Shown here piece after piece: positions 31,935 to 40,561 of a DNA stretch of 64,000 nt (its first letter is position 1; each line of letters starts with the position of its first letter). The notes beneath the pieces were generated by a model, which worked only from the letters and a program-made list of their open reading frames with translations, ran no database searches and was not told the origin of the DNA. A program made the position numbers and the translations under genes. The DNA lies in assembly GCF_008929045.1 (NCBI RefSeq), contig NZ_VFAH01000001.1, positions 558,001-622,000 on the forward strand, read 5' to 3'. Origin of the DNA: Noviherbaspirillum aerium. GTDB taxonomy: Bacteria > Pseudomonadota > Gammaproteobacteria > Burkholderiales > Burkholderiaceae_D.

Positions 31935-31959
31935 AGACTGCGCATGAAATAAGCAGTCT
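31935..31959. promoter_or_regulatory. Inverted repeat AGACTGC-N11-GCAGTCT upstream of glmS
   Basis: AGACTGC (31935-31941) and GCAGTCT (31953-31959) lie about 45 bases before the glmS start, in the divergent glmS/Lrp region. The 18-bp centre spacing would suit a dimeric regulator. It could also be a hairpin in the glmS leader. The binding protein is unknown. Confidence 0.4.
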
Positions 31960-32003
31960 AAATTCGATAACTTATGAATTTTTATTTCGTTGTGGGATAA
32001 AGA

Positions 32004-32018
32004 TGAAATATAATTTCA
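32004..32018. promoter_or_regulatory. Candidate Lrp-type operator
   Basis: Perfect 15-bp dyad TGAAATATAATTTCA, 30 bases before the Lrp-family gene. Its form (AT-rich centre, 15 bp) resembles the degenerate Lrp consensus, so autoregulation is a reasonable guess. It also overlaps any -10 box of that gene (TATAAT at 32009-32014). Confidence 0.5.
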
Positions 32019-32047
32019 GAAAATGCTCTTTGTTTTAATATTTGAAT

Positions 32048-32512
32048 ATGAAAATCCAGCTAGATGATCTGGACCGGCGCATCCTGAATGCGCTTCAGAA
32101 TAATGCCGCTCAGACAAACAATGAGCTTGCAGCAAGTGTGCATGCTTCCCCGCCGACATGTTTGCGGCGAGTCAAGCGTTTGATTGAGGCAGGCGTGATC
32201 GAGCGGCAAGTCGCGATTCTGGCTCCAGAAGCGGTGGGTCGAACCCTGGCCGCGATCGTGGAAATCACGCTTGAGCGGCAAGGAACGGAATATCTGCTGG
32301 AATTCGAGGCGCTGGTAGCCAAGGAAGATGAAGTCCTCCAGTGTTACCGGGTCTCGCAAGGGCCTGATTTCGTGCTGATTGTCCAGGTGTCCGACATGCC
32401 GGCCTATCATGCACTGGCTCACAGGGTCTTCGCAGGCCATGCGAATGTGCGCAATGTGCGCAGTTTCTTTTCGGTTCACCGAAGCAAGTTTGAAACTCGC
32501 ATCACCGTTTGA
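32048..32512 (+). CDS. Lrp/AsnC family transcriptional regulator
   Basis: 154 residues from the ATG at 32048 (TTG at 32042 is the alternative). The N-terminal helix-turn-helix (residues 5-60; LDDLDRRILNALQNN, then PPTCLRRVKRLIEAGVI) and the C-terminal RAM/ligand domain (70-150; LQCYRVSQGPDFVLIVQV, ending FETRITV) are typical of Lrp-type regulators of about 150-165 residues that sense amino acids. The target genes are unknown. It is divergent from glmS, so glmS could be one. See the dyad at 32004. Confidence 0.92.
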   Translation: MKIQLDDLDRRILNALQNNAAQTNNELAASVHASPPTCLRRVKRLIEAGVIERQVAILAPEAVGRTLAAIVEITLERQGTEYLLEFEALVAKEDEVLQCYRVSQGPDFVLIVQVSDMPAYHALAHRVFAGHANVRNVRSFFSVHRSKFETRITV

Positions 32513-32607
32513 TGGCGTTGCTGCCGGGGGCTGGAATGCTTCGCGGGGAGGGCGGCGGGATGCTGCCTCCATTCCGTTGGAAGGGCGGCAGCACTGAACG
32601 TAGCGTA

Positions 32608-32629
32608 GCGGCTTGCGGGGACAAGCCGC
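32608..32629. terminator. Hairpin between convergent lrp-family gene and glmU
   Basis: GCGGCTTG (32608-32615) pairs with CAAGCCGC (32622-32629), six-base loop, followed by CAGGCTTTATTT. It lies between the ends of two convergent genes and probably ends the rightward transcript; the T-run is imperfect. Confidence 0.55.
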
Positions 32630-32635
32630 CAGGCT

Positions 32636-33994
32636 TTATTTCTTGACCTTTACCGGACGCTGCCAGCCTTCGATTGTCATCTGCTTCGGCCGCGATACGG
32701 TCAGCTTGCCTTCGGGCGCATCCTTGGTCAGCGTGGTGCCGGCGCCGAGCGTGGCACCCTTGCCGACGCGTACCGGGGCAACCAGCTGCGTGTCGCTGCC
32801 GATGAAGGCATCATCCTCGATGACGGTGCGGAATTTGTTGGCGCCGTCATAGTTGCAGGTGATGGTGCCGGCGCCGATATTGACGCGCGAGCCTACCGTG
32901 GCGTCACCCACATAGGCCAGATGATTGGCCTTGCTGTGCGCTGCGATCTGGCTGTTCTTCACTTCGACGAAATTGCCGATGTGAACGTCTTCTGCCAGTT
33001 CGGTTCCGGGGCGCAGGCGCGCATAGGGCCCGATCTGGGAATCGGCGCCAATGACCGCATCTTCAATGTGGCAGAACGGCTTGATCTGCGCGCCCCTGCC
33101 GATACGGGCGTTGCGAATGACGCTATGCGCGCCGATGATCGCTCCGTCCTCGATCTCGACCTTGCCTTCGAATACGCAATTGACGTCGATGCTGACATCG
33201 CGTCCGCAGCGCAGCTCTCCGCGCACATCGATGCGCGCCGGATCGGCCAGCGTAACGCCCTGCTCGAGCAGGGCGTTGGCGATATTGCGCTGATGGATGC
33301 GCTCCAGTTCGGCGAGCTGGACCTTGCTGTTGACGCCCAGGGTTTCCCATACCGCGCCCGGCTGTGCCGAGACAACTTCCACATCGTCGGCCACCGCGCG
33401 GGCAACGATATCGGTCAGGTAATATTCCTTCTGCGCATTGTTGTTCGACAGCATGCCCAGCCACGATTTCAGTTTCGCAGTGGGAACGACCATGATGCCA
33501 GTATTGACTTCCCTGATCGCCCGCTGCTCCTCGGTCGCATCCTTTTGTTCGACGATGCCCACGATCTTGCCGTTCTGCCGCACGATACGGCCGTAGCCGG
33601 TCGGGTCTTGCAGCTCGACAGTGAGTATCGCCAACTTATTGCCGGCGGCATTGTCCAACAATTGCTGCAACGATTCGCGGGTCGTCAGCGGAACGTCGCC
33701 GTAGAGCACCAGGGTCGGCACATCGTCCCGCAGATGCGGTACTGCCTGCATCACCGCATGCCCGGTTCCCAGCTGCGGCTCCTGCTTGGCGAAGCCGATG
33801 TCCGGTGCCTGCACTGTTTGCGGCACGACGTCGCCGCCATGGCCATAGATGACACAGAGCGCGCTCGGCGAAAGCATGCGCGCAGTGTCGATGACATGAG
33901 AGAGAAGCGGCTTGCCCGCCAGAGGATGCAAAACCTTCGGCAACGCGGATTGCATGCGCTTTCCCATGCCGGCAGCGAGGATGACAACGTTCAT
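32636..33994 (-). CDS. glmU: Bifunctional GlmU: GlcNAc-1-P uridyltransferase / GlcN-1-P acetyltransferase
   Basis: 452 residues, ATG at 33994. The N-terminal domain has LAAGMGKRM (residues 6-14) and [12 protein letters not shown] of the pyrophosphorylase fold; the C-terminal half (about 250-440) is a left-handed beta-helix of hexapeptide repeats (for example [13 protein letters not shown]) with the acetyltransferase active site, including [20 protein letters not shown]. It makes UDP-GlcNAc from GlcN-1-P, acetyl-CoA and UTP, using the product line begun by glmS nearby. Its start is only about 10-20 bases from the divergent lipoprotein gene, so each promoter must lie within the other gene. Confidence 0.97.
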   Translation of the reverse strand: MNVVILAAGMGKRMQSALPKVLHPLAGKPLLSHVIDTARMLSPSALCVIYGHGGDVVPQTVQAPDIGFAKQEPQLGTGHAVMQAVPHLRDDVPTLVLYGDVPLTTRESLQQLLDNAAGNKLAILTVELQDPTGYGRIVRQNGKIVGIVEQKDATEEQRAIREVNTGIMVVPTAKLKSWLGMLSNNNAQKEYYLTDIVARAVADDVEVVSAQPGAVWETLGVNSKVQLAELERIHQRNIANALLEQGVTLADPARIDVRGELRCGRDVSIDVNCVFEGKVEIEDGAIIGAHSVIRNARIGRGAQIKPFCHIEDAVIGADSQIGPYARLRPGTELAEDVHIGNFVEVKNSQIAAHSKANHLAYVGDATVGSRVNIGAGTITCNYDGANKFRTVIEDDAFIGSDTQLVAPVRVGKGATLGAGTTLTKDAPEGKLTVSRPKQMTIEGWQRPVKVKK

Positions 33995-34012
33995 AGAATA
34001 CCAATGGAAATA

Positions 34013-34900
34013 ATGCAAAAGTTTATCATGTGGCCTTACCGCGCCTTTCTGCTCCGATACGGCATTTTCCTGTTCGCCTGCCTTCTGGCCGGCTGCAGCG
34101 CGCTGCGGCTGGGCTATGCCAACGGCGACACCGTGGTTTACTGGTGGCTCAACTCCTACATCGACATCAATGAAGAGCAAAAGCCTTGGGTCAGGCAAGA
34201 TATCGAGCGCTTGTTCGCCTGGCACCGCAAGACCCAGCTTAACGATTATGCGCAATACATGGAACAGATACAGCAGCGGTTACAGCGTCCGGTCAAACCG
34301 GAAGAGGTGATGCAGGATTATGCGGGCATCAGGAAACGCTCCATGGTTGTCATTGACAAGGCACTGCCGGAGTTGACCCGCCTGGCGATGGATCTGCAAC
34401 CCGAACAGCTTACCCACTTGGAAAAGAAGTTCGCCTCCAACAACGAGGCTTATCGTAAAGAGTACTTGCGGGGCAATCTTGAGGACCGTCAACTTTTCCG
34501 TTTCAAGAAAGTGCTCAAGCAGGCCGAGTACTGGTTCGGCAACTTCACTACGGAGCAAGAGGCGCAGATACGCAAGGCTTCCGATGCGCGGCCTCTAGAC
34601 AATGAGTTATGGGCGGAGGAACGCCGCCAGCGCCAGCAGGAATTGCTGCGCATCCTGCGCAAGATCCAGTCTGACAAGCCGTCAAGGGAAGACGCGTCGG
34701 CAATGTTGCGCCAGTACATCGAGCGGAACTTCGAAAACTTCACCTATGCGCAGCACAAGGACTTTTTTGATGATACGCGCGCCGGTTCGGCAAACATGGT
34801 GGCGGTGATTGCCAATGTCGCTACGCAAGAGCAGCGCGATCATGCGCGCGAGCGGTTGCAGAAATGGATAGATGATTGCCGCTCGCTTGCGGCGAAATGA
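34013..34900 (+). CDS. DUF6279-type lipoprotein
   Basis: 295 residues from the ATG at 34013; ATG at 34004 or 34028 are also possible. Signal peptide with lipobox LLAGC (Cys at about residue 28). The mature protein starts [24 protein letters not shown], then is almost wholly helical with many charged residues, including [20 protein letters not shown]. This fits the DUF6279 family of beta- and gammaproteobacterial lipoproteins, function unknown. Nearly back-to-back with glmU. No membrane segment beyond the signal. Confidence 0.82.
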   Translation: MQKFIMWPYRAFLLRYGIFLFACLLAGCSALRLGYANGDTVVYWWLNSYIDINEEQKPWVRQDIERLFAWHRKTQLNDYAQYMEQIQQRLQRPVKPEEVMQDYAGIRKRSMVVIDKALPELTRLAMDLQPEQLTHLEKKFASNNEAYRKEYLRGNLEDRQLFRFKKVLKQAEYWFGNFTTEQEAQIRKASDARPLDNELWAEERRQRQQELLRILRKIQSDKPSREDASAMLRQYIERNFENFTYAQHKDFFDDTRAGSANMVAVIANVATQEQRDHARERLQKWIDDCRSLAAK

Positions 34901-34986
34901 GGTTGGCGTCGAGGTGGGAATAAGGGGCGGCCGCTGCGGTCCCTGCCTGCACGGAACCTTCGCTGCCGACGCCCCCGATCAGCTGA

Positions 34987-35907
34987 TCAGTCGTCCAGTC
35001 CGGAAAACTTCACCACGTTGACGCCGGTGGAGCAGGGCTCCTCATCAAAGGCGATATCGCCATTCGGCACCGCTTCTCCAGTGGCGCGCAGGCCGGCGAA
35101 GCCGAACAGGTCGCGATCCATCAAATGCGAGGGTACTACGGTGGACAGCGCGGAGAAGGTATTTTCCACGCGGCCGGGATGCTTCTTTTCCCAATCACGC
35201 AGCATCGCCTTGATCTGCTTGCGCTGCAGGTTTTCCTGGCTGCCGCACAGGTCGCAGGGAATGATCGGGAATTGCCTGATCTCGGCGTACCGTTCCATAT
35301 CGACCTCTTTCACATAAGCCAGCGGACGGATCACGATGTGCTTGCCGTCATCCGACTGCAGCTTGGGCGGCATGCTTTTGAGCTTGGCGCCGAAGAACAT
35401 GTTGAGGAAAAAGGTTTCGAGGATGTCGTCGCGATGGTGTCCGAGCGCGATCTTGGTGGCGCCCAGTTCATCGGCAACCCTGTAAAGGATGCCGCGCCGC
35501 AGGCGGGAGCAGAGCGAGCAGGTGGTTTTCCCTTCCGGAATCACGCGCTTGACGATGCTGTAGGTGTCCTGGTTCTCGATGTGGAAGGGCACGCCGATCT
35601 TCGTCAGGTATTCCGGCAGCACATGCGCCGGGAAATTCGGCTGCTTCTGGTCGAGATTGACGGCGACGATATCGAAATGGATAGGCGCCCGCTCGCGCAG
35701 CGTCAGCAGGATGTCGAGCAGGCCATAGCTGTCCTTGCCGCCCGACAGGCAGACCATCACCTTGTCGCCTTCCTCGATCATGTTGAAGTCGCCGATCGCC
35801 TGGCCTACCTGGCGGCACAGGCGCTTGTGCAGCTTGTTGTTTTCGTAGGCGATCTTTTCCGCCTTCTTCGCGCTGATCGCCGCGTCGTCATGCAAGACTT
35901 CGTTCAT
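34987..35907 (-). CDS. ttcA: tRNA 2-thiocytidine(32) synthetase TtcA
   Basis: 306 residues from the ATG at 35907, which has GGAG six bases upstream; the ATG at 35919 is the alternative. PP-loop SGGKDS at 55-60 binds ATP. Cys130 and Cys133 (CSLC) plus Cys218/Cys221 (PCDLC) are the iron-sulfur ligands and thiolation residues. HHRDD at 157-161 fits the family. It thiolates C32 in tRNAs. Last gene of a leftward three-gene operon with folB (15-base gap) and the SDR gene; the link to pterin genes is positional only. Confidence 0.95.
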   Translation of the reverse strand: MNEVLHDDAAISAKKAEKIAYENNKLHKRLCRQVGQAIGDFNMIEEGDKVMVCLSGGKDSYGLLDILLTLRERAPIHFDIVAVNLDQKQPNFPAHVLPEYLTKIGVPFHIENQDTYSIVKRVIPEGKTTCSLCSRLRRGILYRVADELGATKIALGHHRDDILETFFLNMFFGAKLKSMPPKLQSDDGKHIVIRPLAYVKEVDMERYAEIRQFPIIPCDLCGSQENLQRKQIKAMLRDWEKKHPGRVENTFSALSTVVPSHLMDRDLFGFAGLRATGEAVPNGDIAFDEEPCSTGVNVVKFSGLDD

Positions 35908-35921
35908 GTTGCGCTCCATCC

Positions 35922-36314
35922 TTATTGCTTGATGTGGATGACTTCCACGCCCACGCTGTCGCAGTCCGGGTAGACGTCAGGCTTTTCGGTCGATACCCGC
36001 ACCGCCCGCACCTTCGGGTGGGCCAGCATGGCACGGGCGACATCGTCGCACAGGGTTTCCTGAAGATGAATGTGGCCCTGCGCCATGCGCTTGGCGATGG
36101 TGTCGCGCATGAAGTCGTAGTCGACCACTTCATGCAGATGGTCGCCCGTGGGCGTGGATTCCGCCAGGGGGATGAACAGATCGACATTGACCAGCACGCG
36201 CTGCTCGCCTTTCTTTTCAAATTCATGGACGCCGATATTGATCATGACTTCATAGTTGCGCAGGAACAGGCGGCGGCAGTCGGTAAGGCTGGGATGCGAA
36301 AGAGTGGAAAGCAT
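35922..36314 (-). CDS. folB: Dihydroneopterin aldolase FolB
   Basis: 130 residues from ATG at 36314 ([13 protein letters not shown]). [21 protein letters not shown] near residue 15 contains the conserved Gly-Val-x-x-x-Glu, [11 protein letters not shown] near 70 and [10 protein letters not shown] near 90 with the family Glu. It cleaves 7,8-dihydroneopterin to 6-hydroxymethyl-dihydropterin, or epimerises it, in folate synthesis. It ends 15 bases before ttcA and starts 14 bases after the upstream SDR gene, so all three are one operon. Confidence 0.9.
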   Translation of the reverse strand: MLSTLSHPSLTDCRRLFLRNYEVMINIGVHEFEKKGEQRVLVNVDLFIPLAESTPTGDHLHEVVDYDFMRDTIAKRMAQGHIHLQETLCDDVARAMLAHPKVRAVRVSTEKPDVYPDCDSVGVEVIHIKQ

Positions 36315-36328
36315 AGAGTAGTCAACAA

Positions 36329-37102
36329 TTATTTGGCGATGAACATGACATCGCGCTGAAGGGGAATCAAATGCTGGCCGCCGTCGACCAGCAGCGTGGT
36401 GCCGGTGATCGCCGGCGACTCGGCGGCAAAGCAAACAGTGGAAGCCACGTCCTGGGGCGTGCTGGAGCGGCCGAGCGGTGTAACCTGGTGGGCCTTCGCG
36501 AAGCCGTCGTCGGACTGGTCGCCCGATACCAGCGTGATACCCGGCGCCACGCCGACGACGCGCAGCTTCGGCGCCAGTGCCTGTGCCAGCATCACGGTGG
36601 CTGTCTGCAGCGAAGCCTTGGACAGCGTGTAGGACAGAAAATCGGGATTCAGGTTGAACAGCTTCTGGTCGAGGATATTGATGACGACTGCCTGCGCCCC
36701 GACAGGCGTCATTGCATGCAGCGACTGCGCCAGCAGGATCGGGGCTGCAAGATTGACATGCATGTGCCGGTTCAGCGCATCCTGGGAAAATGCCGCGGCA
36801 TCATCGAAGGCAAACAGAGAGGCATTGTTGACCACGCACGATATGCCGCCAAGCCGTGCCGCCGCTCGCGGCAGCAGATCCCTTACCGCCTGTTCGTCGG
36901 ACAGGTCGCACTGCACGGCAACGGCACGCCGGCCCAGTGCTTCGATGTCGCGCACGGTCGCCTCGGCTTCGGCAGCGGAAGTGCCGAAATGCACGGCGAC
37001 GTTCCAGCCGCGCCGTGCCATCTCGAGCGCGATTTCACGACCGATGCGTTTGGCGGCGCCGGTCACCAGAGCGACTTTGTCGTTTCCTGTTGTCATCGTC
37101 AT
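36329..37102 (-). CDS. SDR-family reductase, FolM/pteridine reductase-like
   Basis: 257 residues from ATG at 37102 (MTMTTGNDK); ATG at 37096 is an alternative. NADPH-binding TGAAKRIGREIA at 15-26, with Arg after Lys as in NADP-specific pteridine reductases; catalytic YTLSK; NNAS after the fourth strand. The TGAAKRIG form and the position directly before folB suggest a FolM-like dihydromonapterin/dihydrofolate reductase. SDR specificity cannot be proven from sequence, so the substrate is inference. First gene of the SDR-folB-ttcA operon. Confidence 0.82.
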   Translation of the reverse strand: MTMTTGNDKVALVTGAAKRIGREIALEMARRGWNVAVHFGTSAAEAEATVRDIEALGRRAVAVQCDLSDEQAVRDLLPRAAARLGGISCVVNNASLFAFDDAAAFSQDALNRHMHVNLAAPILLAQSLHAMTPVGAQAVVINILDQKLFNLNPDFLSYTLSKASLQTATVMLAQALAPKLRVVGVAPGITLVSGDQSDDGFAKAHQVTPLGRSSTPQDVASTVCFAAESPAITGTTLLVDGGQHLIPLQRDVMFIAK

Positions 37103-37222
37103 GTCAGCTATCGATTGTCGTAATCGCCCGTGACGGCGGTTTATGGCCTTGGTCCTTCGGTGCGGAAGCGCGGGCATGGATTAATTTCCGCGTGCCGTGC
37201 CGATTTCAATACAATACGGGGC

Positions 37223-38377
37223 ATGCAACTGCAACTCCCCGAACCCTCTCCCGATGCCCTGGCCGCATCGCGCTCGCTGCACCAGCTGATTGCCGATGAC
37301 ATCAACCGCAATTCCGGCTGGATTTCCTTCGCCCGCTACATGGAACTGGCGCTGTATGCTCCCGGGCTCGGTTATTACAGCGGCGGCGCGGCGAAACTTG
37401 GCAAAGACGGTGATTTTACAACCGCACCTGAAATCACGCCGCTTTTTGGCGCCGCGCTGGCGCATGTTGCGGCTGACCTGATGGCGCAGACGCAGCCGCG
37501 GATTCTCGAGTTCGGCGCCGGCACCGGCCAGCTGGCCTTCGACATGCTGACCGAAATGCAGGCCATGGGTTTCGCCGTCGAGCAATATGCGATTGTCGAA
37601 TTGTCAGGGGAATTGCGGGCGAGGCAGCAGGAAAAACTACGCGCATTTCCGCAGGTCGTCTGGCTGGACCGCTTGCCCGGGTCTTTCTCGGGCGTTGTCC
37701 TCGGCAACGAGGTGCTCGATGCCATGCCGGTCAATCTGGTCGTCAAGACTGCCGGCGGCTGGCTCGAGCGCGGCGTTGCCCTCGGCCAGAACAGGCAATT
37801 TGTTTTTCGGGATCAGCCTTGCACTGCCGCTCTGGCCCGGCAGATTCCGGATGCCGAGACCTTGCCGGAAGGGTATGTCACCGAAGTGCATGCGCAGGCC
37901 GAGGGCTTCATGCTTTCGCTGGGAACCATGTTCAACCAGGAGGCGCATGCCGGCGGTGCCGCAATCCTGATCGACTACGGCTTTCCGGCGCACGAGTATT
38001 ACCATCCGCAGCGCAGCCAGGGTACGCTGATGTGCCATTACCGGCATCATGCCCACCCCGATCCTTTCTACCTGCCGGGCCTGCAGGACATCACGGCCCA
38101 TGTCGATTTCACCACGATGGCGCAGGCAGCCGTCGACAGCGGACTGGAAATGATGTCCTATACCGGCCAGGCCGCCTTTCTGCTTGATGCCGGGATCGGC
38201 GATCTGCTGCTGCGCACGCCGCCCGATGATGCGCAGCGCTATCTGCCCCAGGCCAATGCCCTGCAAAGGCTGGTGTCCCCGGCCGAAATGGGTGAACTGT
38301 TCAAGGTGCTCGTGGTCGGCAAGGGAGCGGCCCTGCCCGACAGGTTTGCACTGCATGACCGCAGCCATCGGCTTTGA
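37223..38377 (+). CDS. SAM-dependent methyltransferase, MidA/NDUFAF7 family
   Basis: 384 residues; ATG at 37223, preceded by TACAATACGGGG. Family landmarks are WISFARYMELALYAPGLGYYS near residue 35, GDFTTAPEITPLFG near 65, ILEFGAGTGQLAFDML (SAM-binding motif I) near 95, GNEVLDAMPV near 155 and DYGFPAHEYYHPQRSQGT near 250. The mitochondrial homologue dimethylates an arginine in complex I subunit NDUFS2; the bacterial substrate is not established. Divergent from the SDR operon with 120 bases between. Confidence 0.92.
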   Translation: MQLQLPEPSPDALAASRSLHQLIADDINRNSGWISFARYMELALYAPGLGYYSGGAAKLGKDGDFTTAPEITPLFGAALAHVAADLMAQTQPRILEFGAGTGQLAFDMLTEMQAMGFAVEQYAIVELSGELRARQQEKLRAFPQVVWLDRLPGSFSGVVLGNEVLDAMPVNLVVKTAGGWLERGVALGQNRQFVFRDQPCTAALARQIPDAETLPEGYVTEVHAQAEGFMLSLGTMFNQEAHAGGAAILIDYGFPAHEYYHPQRSQGTLMCHYRHHAHPDPFYLPGLQDITAHVDFTTMAQAAVDSGLEMMSYTGQAAFLLDAGIGDLLLRTPPDDAQRYLPQANALQRLVSPAEMGELFKVLVVGKGAALPDRFALHDRSHRL

Positions 38378-38428
38378 AGGAAACCCCATGTCAGGCATCG
38401 GCTTGTATTCTTGTACCGGAGGCAGCAA

Positions 38429-38623
38429 ATGATTCGATGGATCCTCACCATTTTTATCGGCCTCATCGTGTTTTCAGCGGCGCTGCCATGGTTGGAAAAG
38501 CTGGGCATCGGCCGCCTGCCCGGTGATATCCGTTTCACCCTGTTCGGTCGCAAGATCCTGCTGCCTTTCGCGTCGACCATCCTATTGTCGCTGACCGTCA
38601 TGGCGGTGGCGCGCCTGGTCTGA
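38429..38623 (+). CDS. DUF2905 small membrane protein, first of tandem pair
   Basis: 64 residues; ATG at 38429 has GGAGG seven bases upstream. Two membrane helices (3-21, 48-63) with the family core KLGIGRLPGDIRFTLFGRKILLPF between them. DUF2905 proteins have unknown function. A close paralogue starts 13 bases downstream. Confidence 0.9.
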   Translation: MIRWILTIFIGLIVFSAALPWLEKLGIGRLPGDIRFTLFGRKILLPFASTILLSLTVMAVARLV

Positions 38624-38636
38624 TGGAAGCCCGTTC

Positions 38637-38852
38637 ATGATTCGCTGGGTTGCCGCGATCTTCATCGCTCTTTTTGTTTTCTATCCCCTGCTGCCTTTTC
38701 TCGACAAGCTGCGGGTCGGGCGCCTGCCGGCCGATATCCGCTTCCGCCTGCGTGGCGTGGTGATGTGCCTGCCGTTCGGCTCGACCGTGGTCTGGTCGTT
38801 CATCGCTTTTCTTATCGCTGAAATCGTCAGCTATACCTGCGTCTTCTGCTGA
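38637..38852 (+). CDS. DUF2905 small membrane protein, second of tandem pair
   Basis: 71 residues; ATG at 38637. Same layout as the preceding protein (MIRWVAAIFIALFVF, then KLRVGRLPADIRFRLRGVVMCLPFGS, then a second helix). About half the residues of the two align by eye, so this is a local duplication. It has a longer C-terminus ending CVFC with paired Cys. Confidence 0.88.
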   Translation: MIRWVAAIFIALFVFYPLLPFLDKLRVGRLPADIRFRLRGVVMCLPFGSTVVWSFIAFLIAEIVSYTCVFC

Positions 38853-38969
38853 TTCTCCGGCTGCCGGAGATGGCAGCGCAATGACTCGGGCCATGCGCTT
38901 ACCCCCACGCAAACGGCCGGCTTGTCAAACCCCTATACTGTCCGGCTGTATCCACCTTTCCAAGCTTCC

Positions 38970-40400
38970 ATGCAACCGACCCTGGAACAACTGCGAGAGC
39001 GCTATGGACAGCGCTACAAATGGCTGGTCCTGATGACCGTGATGATCGGCACCATGGCATCGATCCTGTCGTCGACCATCGTCAATGTGGCCGTGCCGGA
39101 TCTGAGCCGGCATTTCACGCTGGGTCAGGAACGTGCGCAGTGGGTGTCGGCGGGATTCATGCTGGCGATGACGCTGTCGATGCTGACCACTCCCTGGCTG
39201 CTGCTGCGCTTCGGCCTGCGCCGCACCTACAGCGGCGCGATCCTGCTGCTGCTGGCCGGCGGCATTGTCGGCGGTTTCAGCCTCAACTATCCGATGCTCT
39301 TGTCCATGCGCGTAGTGGAAGGGCTTGCCGCCGGCGTGCTGCAGCCCATTCCCTCGATCGTGGTGCTGCGCGCCTTCGAACAGCATGAGCAGGGCAAGGC
39401 CATGGGGGTCTTCGGCTTCGGCGTGGTGCTGGCCCCGGCGCTTGGACCGAGCGTGGGCGGCTTCCTGGTCGAGCATTTCGGCTGGCGTTCCATCTTTTTC
39501 GTTGTCGTGCCGTTCTGCCTGCTGGTGCTGTTCCTGGTGCAGCGCCTGCTCGCGGTGAATTCCCCGATGATGGGAGAACGCCGCCCGCTGGACTGGAAGG
39601 GCCTGCTGCTGGCCAGCGTTGGCATCATGAGCCTGCTGAACGGACTGGTACACCTGCATGACAGCCTGGGCCAGGCCGTGGTGATGCTGTCGGCGGGCAT
39701 CGGCGTCGTTGCGGGTTTTGTGTACTATCAGGTCAACACGTCGCATGGCCTGATCAACATGAGCCTGTTCCGCCATCGCCAGTTTGCGATGGGCGCGCTG
39801 GTGGCTTTCATCTATGGCGCGGGCCTGTTCGGTTCGACCTATCTGCTGCCGGTGTACATGCAGATGGCGTTGCATTATGCGCCATCGCAGGCCGGCCTCG
39901 TGCTGCTGCCCGCCGGCATGGTACTGGCAGTGACCATCATCCTGGCGGGCAAGCTGGCCGACCGTTTTCCTCCTCATGTGCTGGTGTCCGTCGGGCTGGT
40001 CCTGCTGGCGCTTTCCTTTGTACTGATGGCCATTGGATCCAAGGCGTCGAGCTACTTTGCTCTGATTGTTTGGGCAATCATCGGCCGTATCGGACTGGGT
40101 TTCGTCCTGCCCGCCCTGAGCCTGGGCGCCATGCGGGGCATCGACTCCGCCATGATTGCGCAAGGCGCCAGCACCATCAATTTCCTGCGGCAACTGGGGG
40201 GCGCGATTGGCGTCAGCCTCGTAGGAATCGTGCTGCAATGGCGGCTCATCGTCCATCAGTCCGCATCTGCGGCTCAGGAAAATGCGCAGATACCGGCGTT
40301 TCACGAGACCTTTCTCCTGGTCGCCTTTTTTTGCGCAGCGGCAGTGCTGGCTGCCTGGCGCATGCGTCCGCATACAAGCGCCAAGCGTGGCAAAGGCTGA
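38970..40400 (+). CDS. DHA2-type major facilitator (EmrB/QacA-like) exporter
   Basis: 476 residues from ATG at 38970 (MQPTLEQLRERY); no strong ribosome site. Fourteen hydrophobic segments. Motifs include GTMASILSSTIVNVAVPDL in helix 1, LAPALGPSVGGFLVEHFGWR (motif C) in helix 5, and GFVLPALSLGAMRGI and LRQLGGAIGVSLVG late. These are typical of the DHA2 drug:H+ antiporters. No EmrA-type membrane fusion gene or TetR regulator is next to it, so tripartite pumping is not supported here. The substrate is unknown. Confidence 0.9.
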   Translation: MQPTLEQLRERYGQRYKWLVLMTVMIGTMASILSSTIVNVAVPDLSRHFTLGQERAQWVSAGFMLAMTLSMLTTPWLLLRFGLRRTYSGAILLLLAGGIVGGFSLNYPMLLSMRVVEGLAAGVLQPIPSIVVLRAFEQHEQGKAMGVFGFGVVLAPALGPSVGGFLVEHFGWRSIFFVVVPFCLLVLFLVQRLLAVNSPMMGERRPLDWKGLLLASVGIMSLLNGLVHLHDSLGQAVVMLSAGIGVVAGFVYYQVNTSHGLINMSLFRHRQFAMGALVAFIYGAGLFGSTYLLPVYMQMALHYAPSQAGLVLLPAGMVLAVTIILAGKLADRFPPHVLVSVGLVLLALSFVLMAIGSKASSYFALIVWAIIGRIGLGFVLPALSLGAMRGIDSAMIAQGASTINFLRQLGGAIGVSLVGIVLQWRLIVHQSASAAQENAQIPAFHETFLLVAFFCAAAVLAAWRMRPHTSAKRGKG

Positions 40401-40561
40401 TCTTCCGACAATGGATGCGGTTTTCCGGCCTGTTCCGGGGTTGCTTTTCCGCATGACAATGGTATTTTGGCGATTAGCGCCAAAGGCCGCGCATTACCGC
40501 CGGAATTCCTCTTTCCGGCTCTTGTCCCAGAACAGCTTGCGATGCACGGAAGTCCCCGACA

